A stretch of DNA of 64,000 bases from Marchantia polymorpha subsp. ruderalis. Its lineage: Eukaryota; Streptophyta; Marchantiopsida; Marchantiales; Marchantiaceae. Position 1 is the first letter of the stretch, and every line of letters begins with the position of its first letter. Where the stretch lies: positions 3,683,501 to 3,747,500 of the forward strand of contig AP031355.1 in assembly GCA_037833965.1 (NCBI GenBank), given 5' to 3'. A program made the position numbers and the translations under genes. Positions 11,855 to 23,332 of this stretch are shown here, in pieces. Below the pieces are notes generated by a model. It was not told the DNA's origin, ran no database searches, and saw nothing but the letters and a program-made list of their open reading frames with translations.

Positions 11855-13612
11855 GTTCCAGAAGAAGAGAGTTCCAACGCACGTGCAACGGAGAAGGCAT
11901 TTAGTTCCGCCCCTCGCCTCAATGACGAACTGCTTGTGCTGTACAAACCACCGGATGGACTACCTTATGACACGGAGATAATATTCGTGCACGACCTATA
12001 TACTGAAGGATCTAAAGAAGCCTGGAGGACGACATGGACCAACGACGATGGCACATGCTGGCCGAGAGAATTCTTGGGAAAAAAGTTCCCAAGTTCTCGT
12101 ATATTATTGGTGTCTTATGATGCTTGTGTGATTACGAATAGTACCCAGGGCCGAATGGATTCCTTGTCCATCGTTGCAGAAAATATGATGGGAAATTTTT
12201 TCCTTCAAAGTGGCAATGTTGGGCAGACAAAAAACTGCCCAGTTTTGTTCGTCGGGCATGGTCTGGGATGCTTCGTCATCAAGAATCTGATGATCAAAGC
12301 GTGTGTAAGATATATGTGTAACAAAGAGGAAAAGACGAAATTGTTGAGGAACGTAGGGGGCTTTGTCTTCTATTCTCCTTTCAACTCCGGAGTCCAATGG
12401 GATCTGTATGCAGATGAGTCTGGTCAAAGGAATTCACTGACAGACTGCATAAGACCACACAGTGCAGAACTTAGCCGACTCAATGAAGCTTTTCGAAGCC
12501 TTCGACGCCGTATGCAGGAGATGCGAAAATCAAGGGTGTTGTGGTCGGTTTTGACTATCTGCGAGTCACATGAAACAGCATCAAAAACGGTGAGTCTCTC
12601 TAGCGATCACAGCTGAAAGTGGTAGATGAGATTTTGATCCGCATGAGATTGTATGAGTTGCAGAGTTTTGCAGTATCTTTCTAACTCTTCTTCAGTTTAT
12701 GATGATCTTCCGAGAGTAACTTAAATCTCTGCTTCTATATCAGTCCTTTATTATTGGTGAAAGCGTGAACTGCAAATTGACAGATGGACATGATGGGGAG
12801 ACTATAAAGCTGTGGATGATTGCAATGTGCTTGATTCGAAATTTGTGACCCCTTCTTCTGTTCTGCTGCTCATGTCACTGCGTACTGCAGTATGAATCAA
12901 GAATCTGCTAAGCCGTCTCCTCGTATGGAGTGACTAAATCTTCATTCTCGCTCTATTGCGATGCAGCGTGGCCGCTCGCAAAGATCAGGAACCTATGTTT
13001 CAGAGGGAACGTCTAGAGTCGACTGTGAAACTTTCCACTTTGGAGTTGGTGACCATTTTCATGTTTGCAAACACCAGTCAGCAGGAGACGTTGGATATCA
13101 ATTCTTAGAAAATCGGCTGGATTCTATTTTGAAGAGTTATAGAAAGTCTAGGATCAACTCCATGCCCAAATTTGATCCGACAAGTATTGAAAACTATTTG
13201 AGAACAATTCCTTCCCTGGAGCTGTTCAGGGACCTTTCTCCTTGCAGAATCCCTTCCTACAATTACGGATCTTACAATTACGGGTCCTATAATTACGAAT
13301 CCTACAATTCCCACAATTCCCACAACTCCCACAATTCCTACAATTTCACAGTCCATCATGGAGGCTGGGATGAGATATGACCCACAAGGATATCCAGTCG
13401 ACTGGTCCCTGGATTGCCAGGTAAGGGAGAACACAGCTTTTCTTGCCCATTTTGAACCTGGAACTAGTGGTGAGTCTTTTAAGTTTCCTCATCTGAAAAT
13501 TTGTTATCCATGTTCGGATGTCTTTGCAGCTGAAGAGATATTGAAATTAGTCACAAGTCTCAGTGATGAGCATATGTATGAAAAATACAGAAATGTTCTC
13601 GACTTCTGCTGA
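11855..13612 (+). CDS. SERAC1-like alpha/beta-hydrolase, copy B, probably decaying
   Basis: The exons are 11855-12589, 12967-13469 and 13530-13612, with splice sites at the same places as copy A. The ATG used in copies A and C is absent here; the frame is open upstream only to a TTG, so the start must lie in another exon or the gene is dead. Motifs in order are IIFVHDL, WRTTW, WPREFLG, YDA, GHGLG (canonical GHSLG with Ser replaced by Gly), YSPFNSG, and in exon 2 GVGDHFHVCKHQS, which keeps the His. Exon 2 contains a run of TAC-AAT-TAC and TCC-CAC-AAT type repeats (about 13255-13345). The exon-2 frame stops at 13380, while the frame homologous to copy C continues at +1, starting near 13358. A short unrecognised intron is an alternative to a frameshift. 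It is most likely an inactive paralogue. Confidence 0.55.
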
Positions 13613-13980
13613 CCAGTTTCAACATGGACACACCTCGTTTTGGGTGACACAGGACTGCTATACAAGCAGCACACTCCTCCGAGAAGCACAGAGTGTGAAC
13701 CTTTCTTGTCATCCAAGAAGAAGCTATGAAGGTTGAGGGCCATTGCAGCTATGCTTGTAAAGTTGCCATTGCAGCTACGCTAGTAAAGTTGCACCAAATC
13801 GTGTTGATTTTTATTTGTGGGATGAAGCTGGGGTGTCAAATTGTCTAGGAATGATGTAAATATGGCCTGCTGTGAAATGCACGTGCGAATCAGAGAGTAA
13901 TGTTTTGAAGAACTAGCTTGTCGCATGCATCAATGCCAATGAAAAAGAAATTCGCTAGGTCTACGTTCTGCTTGACAGCT

Positions 13981-14070
13981 GGTTCTGATCGGGGTGAGAA
14001 AAACGTGTTGATGACCAAGAACTACAACTCCAAACTGTGCGGCCAAGGTGTTGATGATGACAGCCTGTAG
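13981..14070 (+). pseudogene. GH19 chitinase remnant, copy B
   Basis: The frame starting GGTTCTGAT reads G-S-D-R-G-E-K...NYNSKLCGQG...DDDSL and then a stop. It corresponds to the NYxxKLCG region of the chitinase exon in copy C. The rest of the domain is missing, as in copy A, so the truncation probably predates the A-B duplication. Confidence 0.6.
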
Positions 14071-14364
14071 GTAAGTTGTATGGTTGGATAAAGATTAGTA
14101 ATGTACCAAAGAAAGATAAAAACAGAGTAGCAAACATTTTAAGTTCCTTGAACAAAAGTTTTGAAAGGAGGAGTCCCAATTTCTAGTGAACTTTACAAGG
14201 GGAACAGAAGAAGACATTGCTTTTGAGTAGGCCAGGAAAACACAAAGCAACAAATCAAAACTCAGGGTCTTGAAACAATCAAAGCACCATTCATAATATG
14301 ACGCGTCCTCTGCCATTAAAAGAAACTATCACTCTGTTGTGATTTTCTGAAAGCCTATACTTAG

Positions 14365-14627
14365 CAGAGCCCGACATTTTACTTCAAATCTGCACCTAGA
14401 CCAGACCATAACCATCAGCAGCGACATAAGCCCACCCATAGCATTACCTGTGCCCAACCATGCCCACTTTTGCTACTCAAATTATGCAAATTCTTGGCTG
14501 GATCTTGACAAACCACTGCCCTTAGTATTACTTGTGCCCACCCATGGGAAAATAATGTCACCCAAAACCCACCCATAACCCATGGGCATGGGTGGGTTTG
14601 GGCATGGGCACCCAATGTCGGGCTCTG
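14365..14627. mobile_element. hAT-type MITE, 263 bp
   Basis: The element has perfect 14-bp terminal inverted repeats: CAGAGCCCGACATT at 14365-14378 and its reverse complement at 14614-14627. It is flanked by an 8-bp target-site duplication ATACTTAG (14357-14364 and 14628-14635). The paralogous segment in copy A has a single uninterrupted ATACTTAG at 7978-7985, which is the empty site. Terminal CAGAG...CTCTG and an 8-bp duplication are typical of the hAT superfamily. The interior has many CCCAC/CCCATG motifs, as expected of subterminal transposase-binding repeats, and no coding capacity. It inserted after the A-B duplication. Confidence 0.92.
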
Positions 14628-15345
14628 ATACTTAGTGAAGATCATGCACGCGATTTTTCCAGCATCGAGGATTTCAGTCGAACGAGATGGAGTGAGATTG
14701 ATCAATTTATTTCGCTGCAAAAAGAAAAAAGTTCAAATTTGTAGCAAGATTTGATGAATGATCAAGAAAGCCGGTTCCATATAGACTAATCTTCTGCATC
14801 AGACCCACAAGGATTAATGAGCAATTGCTTCTACCTCGAACTATGCACTACCCTGCTAAATATTCTGCTCACTTCGTCTTCTCAGTAAGAAAAGGAAAGG
14901 TATGAAACCAGAAGATAGTGCCATGAGATTGTTCTTCAGCTGCCTGTCTGCTTCCATCTAAAACGTGCGTTTCTACCTCCAAACGTGTAATTTATTTGGA
15001 GAGAGCAATCGCTTTCGCTGTATCAATTTATGACTGCAAGTCGTTTGCCATATTATAAGCGCCGCATCATGATTCGTCACTGGATGACAAGGATGCAAAA
15101 ACATTAATGGTAAAACAAGCTCTATTATTAAATGTAAGCTTCCGGAAGCTCCGTACTTGCTTAAAAGGGTCGGTCGTTTACAGGAGGCAGGAAAAATCCA
15201 GGACCACCTTCGACGGGGCCCTCAAAAGCTGCTGTTTTGGTACATATGGCTTCATAGATCTGAAATTAATTGCCCCATTCGTTGCAGTCGACGCAGAGCC
15301 CCATGGATCCGAAGATGGTCAGAACAGTGTTCTCGCCTGCTCTCA

Positions 15346-15555
15346 TCAGCAATGTGTAAGAGGTAGTGCAGTTGCTCTGGCAGCATGGCTCCGATCGGCT
15401 GATCCGACAGGGAGAATGGCATGGGGAGCATAGGGGCTTTCCAACTCTGTAAGGCAGAAGACCTGCGGCTCCTGCTGAGCCTGCACTAGACCTACAGCCA
15501 CCGATAGTGCGAGGAATTGCACTGTCCCGACAAGTAGCAAGAACTGGAATGGCAT
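15346..15555 (-). CDS. Possible small secreted protein
   Basis: A 69-residue frame begins at an ATG at 15555. It opens with a strongly hydrophobic stretch (about residues 3-24) ending in VQA-QQEP, which looks like a signal peptide with a cleavage site. Two cysteines follow and no known domain is seen. It lies just right of the end of copy B. The mature part would be only about 43 residues, so it may be a first exon, a small secreted peptide or a chance frame. Confidence 0.3.
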   Translation of the reverse strand: MPFQFLLLVGTVQFLALSVAVGLVQAQQEPQVFCLTELESPYAPHAILPVGSADRSHAARATALPLTHC

Positions 15556-15749
15556 GATCTTTTGATTCAGAAAATTACAGGGGAGAACCTTATCACCGGT
15601 ACTAGTACGCTCGAAGTGAGACATGTATGACAATCTCTGCAGTCTGAAGGCACGTTTCATACTGGTATCCTCATAATCACTAGTTTTGTGTGTGATTGTA
15701 GACAATAGATTTGCTTCGGCTGTACTTGCCTTATCCAAAATACCCACAG

Positions 15750-17850
15750 AATCGAGTTCACGTCAGCGCATGGCTTCCAAGAACTGTACCTGTAGTTACT
15801 TGTATCATGCGGTATAATATTTTCATCTCATTATGAACATACAAACAATTTGCTCTTATCAGAATTTGTGAACAGACATTCTGGGAGGGTCGAGGAATCG
15901 TAGAGAAGTTCGCTGTACATCATTCTTCGACATGCTTAGAGGTTACGAAGTGAGTCAGCATTCATAAATCCCTCAACTGATCTGATGCGTCTGCTTCGAT
16001 ATGTGCCGACCCCTCATTCGATATTCACAATTAACTGCAATTCTTCACTTGAAGAGTCTGACGGTTGAGATGTACAAGTCTCCAGCAGCCGACGAGTTTG
16101 AACCTGCTGTCTTCGATACAAGCAGATACAATCACATAGATTGTGGAAGCTCTAGATGAAGCGTAGCCGGAGTCCTGTGGACAGTACTCTCTCTTCTCTT
16201 CGAATTCTCGGTCACTTTTGAAGTCTCAGTCAATCTGGACGTTGACAAATTGGAAATCATTATAGTTGATGTGATTTATTTCAGCGATCAGGACACATTG
16301 TCAAATTACCACGGGCCTCTAAGGTGAGATGCACTTTATCTTCTCTCCATGTGCATAATTTATCTACGTCCTGAGTCAAGCACGGGCTTGCAGTTACTGA
16401 GGAATTCCCATAAAATTCAGATCGTAAATAGGTACGAGTGGAGTGCAATTCACCTCCTAGCACTCTTTGAGCCTCTGTATGCATACAGTGTGCTCTGGTT
16501 GGAGTGTGTGTGGGTGTGTGAATAGTTTTATCGTGCTATCTAATCAAAGCATTTGAGATGGGAGGGATAGGATAGATGGGAGGGAAAATTTCACAAACCA
16601 GTTTTGGAAGACTGTGGCACAGCCCTACAATACCAGCACATATCATTTGGAAATCATGAGGTGGGAATTGGAAGATGTGAGGGCCAGAATCGCACACATG
16701 CTTTCAATAATTGGATACAGATCCAGTCTGTCATCAAATCACGCATGCAAATTGCACTGCATCATGAATCACCCCATCTATCTTCGACTAGGGTGGATCA
16801 GGATCTATAATCTTCAACAGTCCGCCAAGGTTTCACCTTCAGTAGAAGAATATGATCTCGAATTAAAATAGAGCATTTTATTGATCACAAGAGGTTGATG
16901 TGAGGAGCCCACGCCGAATTCAAGACGATGTCCTGAGGAAACTTTCGACTCAAGCCCTGAATAACTCTATTAACCTCGCCGAGCTGCATGTCCTGGCAGC
17001 CCTGGGTTTCCTGCACAAATCTCCCGCAACTAAACGATGGGGCACATGCGTTTTCCGCCCAAAGATATTTACTGGAAAGTTACAATCTGTAGAATCAAAA
17101 CCATAGGGGTGCTCGTTCATTAAGTAGCCGGAGATGTTTTTCCAAGATCTGCAATTGACTGATCAGAAAGACTAAACCCTAAACCCACCCAAAATTTTGA
17201 CAATAAAAGATGAGAATGAGATTCAAAAATGGGCATTTCAGGTACGGTTGATGTTTCCACGGGATTTGCACCGTCCGATTGCACTAAGCCCAGTATGATG
17301 CTTGAATCTCCTTCCAAGGCAATTTTTAGAATTTCTAGAATTGCGGTTTGTGACTACCAGTCTCTTTGCAGTTGGACATGGAGGATACTGCGGAGTGCTG
17401 GCTCTGTCGCTAGTTGTGGTTCTTTTCGTTGAAAGCCTTCTTCATTTTACTAAAAATTGCATTTGCTTGATCAGAAGCCTGCACACCAAAGCAGAATAAG
17501 TATCTAAACATTCAACAGAGTGTCATAAATTATACACATGTTGCTAAATAGATCAGAAGCAAAAGAATCAGAAGAAAAAGGGAATTTGATTTGGATCTAG
17601 GCAGAAGTTCGATTTGCCCATGTGGGGTTACGCACCCTCGGAGACACCGAGTTACCATTCCAAATACCAAATACCGCGAACAAGTACACTTCTACAGAAA
17701 CTAGGCTGATGTTTGTAAGCTTGCGCAGTTTATATCTGAATGCGTCCGATTTGTGCTCCTCCTCTCTTATACAAGCAAACATGGTGGGCTCTCAGCTTTG
17801 GGCTGTTCTGAAATCTAAATGGAATCGCCAACATGGATCTGGAGAAAATC
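15750..17850. other. Non-coding stretch, no supported gene
   Basis: Only short overlapping open frames occur, without recognisable motifs or convincing splice structure. A telo-box-like ACTAAACCCTAAACCC lies at about 17171-17186. Confidence 0.4.
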
Positions 17851-17854
17851 ATTT

Positions 17855-18106
17855 CTAATAGGGTACTGGTGACAGTACAGAAATTAGCGAGATGAGGATG
17901 TTATGCACCTGTTTCAGAACCGTCCCTGTCACTTGGCTATGCTTGCCACCGTCAGAAAGGAAACTCTTTGCCTTGATCGGTGCCGTCGATTCAACTGCAT
18001 TCTCTTCGATCTGATTACATTCAGTTGTGCTTCCAGCAGCGCATACTTCGGCCGGCTCAGCTGCAGTTCTAGGTTCCTCCTCAACATTAGTTTTATCTTG
18101 CGACAT
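17855..18106 (-). CDS. Hypothetical acidic exon
   Basis: The frame starts at an ATG at 18106 and reads about 60 residues rich in Glu, Ala, Thr and Asn before becoming hydrophobic and ending at a stop. The acidic part has a plausible coding composition. No family is recognised and no partner exon was found with confidence, so this could be chance. Confidence 0.2.
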   Translation of the reverse strand: MSQDKTNVEEEPRTAAEPAEVCAAGSTTECNQIEENAVESTAPIKAKSFLSDGGKHSQVTGTVLKQVHNILISLISVLSPVPY

Positions 18107-19894
18107 GCTTTCAAACGCTTATTCGATACAAGTCGAGGCGATCAAGAACTGCTGTGAAATGATGTCCAGCAGAATTCAAAAAAACACTCGAACTGATTGC
18201 TTGTCGGAAGTTTTTGCATTGTCTCAGTGCTTTGAAGAGCATCCAGCTTTTATGAGACAGAGCTCTTGGTTTAGTCTAGTACGGGAACACGCCAGGGAAC
18301 ACTTTTCTATGGCAGGTCACGGATCAGTGGTATATCAACATCTGTCATTTCTACATTCGCAGACGTCGACGGACAATGGAACGCACCTCGCTGTCAGTTC
18401 AGCTCTGGTGATGAAGAGATCATGACTCATTGCACAGAACTATCTGCTACGATGGTTACTTGTCATACCTACGCAATATCTTGTAGACAAAGATTTTCAG
18501 ACTGTGAACCAGTGAAAAAGCATCTACTTTCATTCATTAACAGTGGGCTCCATTCCACAAGTAGTATTTTGGTTTGGGATAACGTGAAACTAAGAGTCGA
18601 TGAATCTAATCTTTCCCAATGGTACAGTCAAAAGATGCATGGTCTGACAGCGGGAAAGGTCCTGGAGCTGTAGTCAATATAATGCAATCCTAGTCTGTAG
18701 CCCTCAAAGTACACGCAGGATTCTTACAACTAATTGCCAAAGGCTTATTAGTTGAACTCATTAGTATTCCCGTAGCATCGATGTCCGAAGTCTATGGTCT
18801 GGAGTCTATCCACATCGCTCAGATGAATCCTGATATCATCCACTTTCTAGAGGTAGTCAACTTATCAATACTTAGTATAGCTGAGTATATTATACATTTT
18901 CCAAAGCTAAGCATTACTCATTATGGAGGTTGCGCTAAAACATGATTCTCCACCGCAGCATTTACTTTTGATTTGATAAAAGAAGAGCATGCTTCGACGC
19001 ACTGGTCACGTAGGTACCAGATAGATTTCAATCCATATCCGTTGCCAGGAATTTTTCTTAACGTGATTTCATCTGCCACGAACGCAATTGCAACAACCAT
19101 TTCACACAAACATTAGCAAATTGTAGCGCATCAAAGGTTTGATACTAAGGGAATCTAAGAATAATGTCCCACCGAGTGGTGAAATTGTGAGTTATGCTTC
19201 TTTTAATTTTATGGAACGTCGCCTTCTGAATGTACGAACAAATACAAATACGCCAATTTCAAGGCAACATTCTACCAATCTCATATGCAATAAACCCATG
19301 AGGTAAAATTTAATTAATTGCTAGCGGACGATAATATCAAATTTATAACAGATAATATAACGTACCTTCTTGATCACAACAAAAGAAATATTAGTGTTGA
19401 GTCCTACTATTGCATGTTCCGCGACATCAACTCAACTAGTTTTGTGAGAAAGCAATTTCAAAATCTATCCCGACTATATTGACTAACTCTTGCAATAGCA
19501 AAAATATGTGATGATATCTAGTACTACTCTTATATGTAGATCAAAATTGCTACACAATTTTTTTATAGCTAAATCTTGGGATGGTTTTATTGTCGTGTAA
19601 TCATGTTTCTATATGCTGTGCAAATTTAGCTATTATGGCATAAATTTTTTGCATATTGCGGTCAGTGTGTTGCTTTTGAATCCACATAGTTTCATGAATC
19701 TTTCAAATTACAATAGTGTATAATTTATGTTTTTATGCATTTTGTATCGTAGGAAAATGTCACATCTTTCAGGGATTCCAACTGCTTTATCTTTACCATA
19801 TGACTTGGCAAAAAGCTCGTGTGCACCCATCACTCTGCACTTTAAGGTTCACTCGTGACCTTTCCTTACCATTAAATTGGAGAGACTGGTATAT

Positions 19895-20430
19895 CTGTCT
19901 GCCAAAATTATGCTTTAGCATCACAAAGTTCAAACAAATCTTCTTCTCCAAATTATTTGTTTGGATCTTTTTCTCTTCTGCCTCATGCTTCTCCAAGCAT
20001 GTTGCTATAGCTCGATCGATTCTTGAAGAGTATTGGTCTTGCTCCCCGCTTCGTATACTAAATCCAACGCCGGAGGAATCTTCGAACATCAATTCTTTTG
20101 AGATTTCTTCGTTAAGATATGATTGGTACAAAATTCATGATAAATTTTGTTTATCAATTATTTGTCTCTCAAAATTACGCTTTAGCTTCTCAAATTCACG
20201 CAAGTTTTCTTCTCCCATATTTTTAAATTGGATCTTTTTCTCTTTCGCCGCCTAATGCTTCTCCAAGCATACTACTACAGCTCAATCGATCCTTGGAGAA
20301 TGTTGATCTTGCTCCTTACTTGGTGTACCTCAATCTATCTCGGGACTATTTTTTATATATCCATTGTTTTGAAGTTTCACGTTAAAATATAATTCATATA
20401 CAATGCATTGAATTTTGTTAAGGCTAGTAT
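19895..20430. repeat. Diverged tandem duplication, about 270-bp unit
   Basis: Two adjacent units share the segments CAAAATTA.GCTTTAGC, GGATCTTTTTCTCTT and GCTTCTCCAAGCAT at an offset of about 270 bases (for example 19987 versus 20257). The open frames seen here on both strands follow the repeat and are not supported as genes. Confidence 0.7.
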
Positions 20431-20539
20431 TTTCATATAGATTATCTTATGGAGTAGCTGCAAGAAGTAGAAAATCACTTTGTACAAATAGTTTGTAGTC
20501 GAGACTTTTCATCTTTTGGCCATACGTTGTGAGCTTGTC

Positions 20540-20956
20540 ATGACCGAGCCTGAAAGACGCCATCTTCTCGAACCGCAAGCCCGGTTCACTCAAAGAATAT
20601 TAACCTTTACCGTCGCAGTGACATCTCGTGCGCACGTGCGTGATGGGCCCAGACTTCTAGCACGGTGCAAGAGGAGCGACCCTGAGTACTGTACTCCAAT
20701 CGCTGCTCATGCGCAGATTATCAGCAGCCGGCACAATCGCAGGAAAATTGTGCAAAGAGGAATAAGGAGGCAGTTATGCGAACAAGTTATGTATATGAGA
20801 ATGAAGGGTGAGAAGTGGATTCTGGTTTCAAGGGGATTTGTAGAGCATGTGCAAAGGGGATGTCTCTCGAGAACGAAATCTATCGTGGGTTCGAACAGAA
20901 TGAGGCAGTTGATATGCAAGCTGACAGCTCTGCAGCTGAATCTGAACTCCAGCTGA
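20540..20956 (+). CDS. Hypothetical basic protein
   Basis: A 138-residue frame starts at the ATG at 20540. It is Arg-rich and basic throughout (for example RHNRRKIVQRGIRRQ). No domain, signal peptide or membrane segment is seen and no neighbours support it. The local GC content is higher than in the AT-rich flanks, which is the only positive sign. Confidence 0.22.
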   Translation: MTEPERRHLLEPQARFTQRILTFTVAVTSRAHVRDGPRLLARCKRSDPEYCTPIAAHAQIISSRHNRRKIVQRGIRRQLCEQVMYMRMKGEKWILVSRGFVEHVQRGCLSRTKSIVGSNRMRQLICKLTALQLNLNSS

Positions 20957-21630
20957 AGCCAAGACTAGTTCGTAGCAAAGATATTGGTATCTGGACGCTA
21001 AATGTTATGGAATTCTTCGAAGTGCAAAAGCTTCAGATGTGAAGTACTCTGAGATGTGAAAGACTGGATTTATAAGTGGAGTGGGAGAATGCAAATCTAG
21101 CTGCATCAAGAATCTCGTGTGGACAGACCTTAAAACGGGTACTACTGGGTAAAAACACACAGATGTTCCTCCATACTCGGTGGATTGCCAAATTGTCTTA
21201 GAAGGTGGGACTAGATCTTGACTTTGTTGTTCAATCGAACAGGGTACGTGAGTGAATGCTTCAGTGCGAGAATACAGTCGAAGTCGTCACGCGACTTTAA
21301 ACTCTATCTTCATGGAATCTTTGATCTATTCAAGCAGCAAGTGGATGTATCTGACAACTGAGTGGCAGATGCGTAGTCAGCTCGGATGCCAAAGCATTTT
21401 TCTTGCTTTGATGATCTGTAGTAGTCTACATAACTCTACAGTACTCGTGGATTCAGACCGAACTGATCAGCTTTTTGGGAGTTTACCAAAGACAATGTCG
21501 AAGAATTGTGTGCAGAGAATGTGAATATTTGAGGTTCCCGATTGCTGGTATGATGGTTCTTCTAGCTCAACTGTGATGGGAGAAAGTTGAAAGCTTTTCA
21601 CTTCCATTCAACTTTCGGAATTTCACTCTC

Positions 21631-21684
21631 AGCTTCCTCCGCTAGTCTCTCGCCCGGAGCTTCCTCTGCTAGTCTCTCGCCCGG
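21631..21684. repeat. 27-bp tandem repeat, two copies
   Basis: The unit AGCTTCCTCCGCTAGTCTCT followed by CGCCCGG occurs twice head to tail with one mismatch, in otherwise non-coding DNA. Confidence 0.85.
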
Positions 21685-22230
21685 AGCCCCTAGCGCTTGT
21701 ACTACACCTTCATTCTTGGAGATGCTTTCTTACGCTTTGTCCTTATGTTACAAATAATGACGTGATTATGAACGTTATAAAGACGTGATATCATACCACC
21801 ATCACCACTACGTTGACTCCATTGTATGTAAATTACAAGCAAATATTATACACCACAATTGATCTTGATCATTTAGATCATAAAGCTTTTTTCTGTTCAT
21901 AATCTAATCACTTAGAGCAAAAAATTAATTGTATCATGTAATACATCAATTTGATAAGATCTTCGTATTGACACAAATCAACATTAACTAGTGTGACCCT
22001 TTTCTCTCTCTTTTAAGAATCATCGCGTCTACGAGCTGAAATTGAGTCTTAAAATAACTGTGGCGCCATCGGAATCAATGGTGTCTCATTATTCCTTGTA
22101 ACCTCAATCCAATGACCCTATCCACAACATTGCATATCAATAATCGGGATGGTAGCTCCATCCAACTGGTTATATATATACATATATATGTAACCAGAGA
22201 ATCAATTATATATGTCTAGAAATCTCTAGA

Positions 22231-22258
22231 AGTAAGTATATATATATATATATATATA
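22231..22258. repeat. TA microsatellite
   Basis: A run of about 14 TA dinucleotides. A shorter TA-rich run lies just upstream at about 22170-22190. Confidence 0.9.
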
Positions 22259-22607
22259 TCTATCATGAGTGAAAATTTCATCTCTTTATCTCTAAAGATC
22301 TCGAATTTCGATTTCGAACATCCGCAGACGTTATTCTGACATCTTGAACACAATTCTCGAACAGCCTCCAAATTCGATGGCGGGTCGGACTTCGAAGGTT
22401 GCATTGGCCGCATACACGTATGACAACTGGATCTAGGACGCGGTCACTAAATCCATAAAACACAACAGACCTTCATCTTGGTAATAAAACACTGTTCTTC
22501 GCCTCCAATCCTTTCACGAAAGCGCCATCTCCAGAGAGATTTCTACTTCTATATGTTGATTTTTCTAGTCAGACGATTGTTTCCTCACTCCTTGCACGTG
22601 CTCCGAC

Positions 22608-22971
22608 TTATAGAAAGGGCTTCTGATATCTGCAATCTATGTTTTCTCCTGGGTGGACGGCCAAACGCTCACAAAAAAATTTATACTTCTCCACACGAGC
22701 ATGAGCTGAATCTCTTTCAACATAATCAATTCTATTGATTATGTTGATCGTCAGTCCAAAACCTGGCAGCCTGCTGGCCTCGACATCCGTAGATGTTGGA
22801 GTCCATTTTCCAGTCATGACAGAATGGCAGGATGGCTTGTTCCACTGGGGCGTACACCAGAACCAGAGAGCTGATTTGAATGCAATAACGGGATCTTGTG
22901 ATATCTTTTCAGGAAAGGACAAGAGGCTGTCATCACCTATACCTTCGCCGCACAGTTTATAGGTGTGGTTC
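22608..22971 (-). CDS. GH19 (class I/II/IV-type) chitinase, C-terminal exon only
   Basis: Glycosyl hydrolase family 19 endochitinases cut chitin and are classic plant defence proteins. The minus-strand frame carries the family's C-terminal signature in order: KLCGEGIG, DPVIAFKSALWFW, NKPSCHSVMTGKWTP, ASRLPGFG, TINIIN, and a final C-containing QKPF end just before the stop, where family members normally finish. A plausible acceptor TTTTCAG lies just before GAACCACACC (exon start about 22971), though the frame is also open upstream to 23033. The upstream catalytic exons with the HETxxG motif were not found in the window, so this is a fragment. It sits downstream of the copy C hydrolase on the same strand, and matching stubs follow the hydrolases in copies A and B. 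Confidence 0.75.
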
Positions 22972-23332
22972 CTGAAAATCAAGAAATATGTCTCAACTTG
23001 ATCAGAGCCAGCTGCATTTCGGCATCGATGCATGCGACAAGCTAGTTCTTCACAACATTACACTCTGATTTGCACGTACATTTCACAGCAGGCCATATAT
23101 GAATAATTCCTAGACAATTTGACACGCTAGCTTCATCCCACAAATCTCAAAAAACGCGAATTGGTAAAACTTTACCCGCACAGCTGCAATGGCCCTCGAC
23201 CGTGATAGCTTTTGCATGGATGACAAGGACCCTCTGGACAGTGTGTGCTTGGCGGGCAACATTGCTCCTTGTGTCGCAGTCCTGTGTCGCCCAAATCAAG
23301 GTGTGTCCACATTGAAACTGGTTAGCAGAAGT

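Larger units (their letters stand above)
8790..15222 (+). repeat. Segmental duplication copy B
   Basis: This is a direct repeat of 2785-8630, starting about 160 bases after copy A ends, so the two form a tandem pair. It is longer than A because of two extra blocks: about 0.5 kb somewhere in 10.26-10.82 kb, which includes an imperfect hairpin, and the 263-bp MITE at 14365-14627. It carries a SERAC1-like gene and a chitinase remnant. Borders are approximate. Confidence 0.85.

Noticed and set aside
16281-17782. Several 60-85-codon frames
   Set aside because: No composition, motif or splice evidence.
18027-18673. Frames of 132 and 83 codons on the plus strand
   Set aside because: No recognisable domain; they overlap a more plausible acidic frame on the other strand, itself weak.
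19716-20255. 179-codon Phe/Ser/Cys-rich plus-strand frame
   Set aside because: It follows a diverged 270-bp tandem duplication and has a composition typical of AT-rich chance frames.
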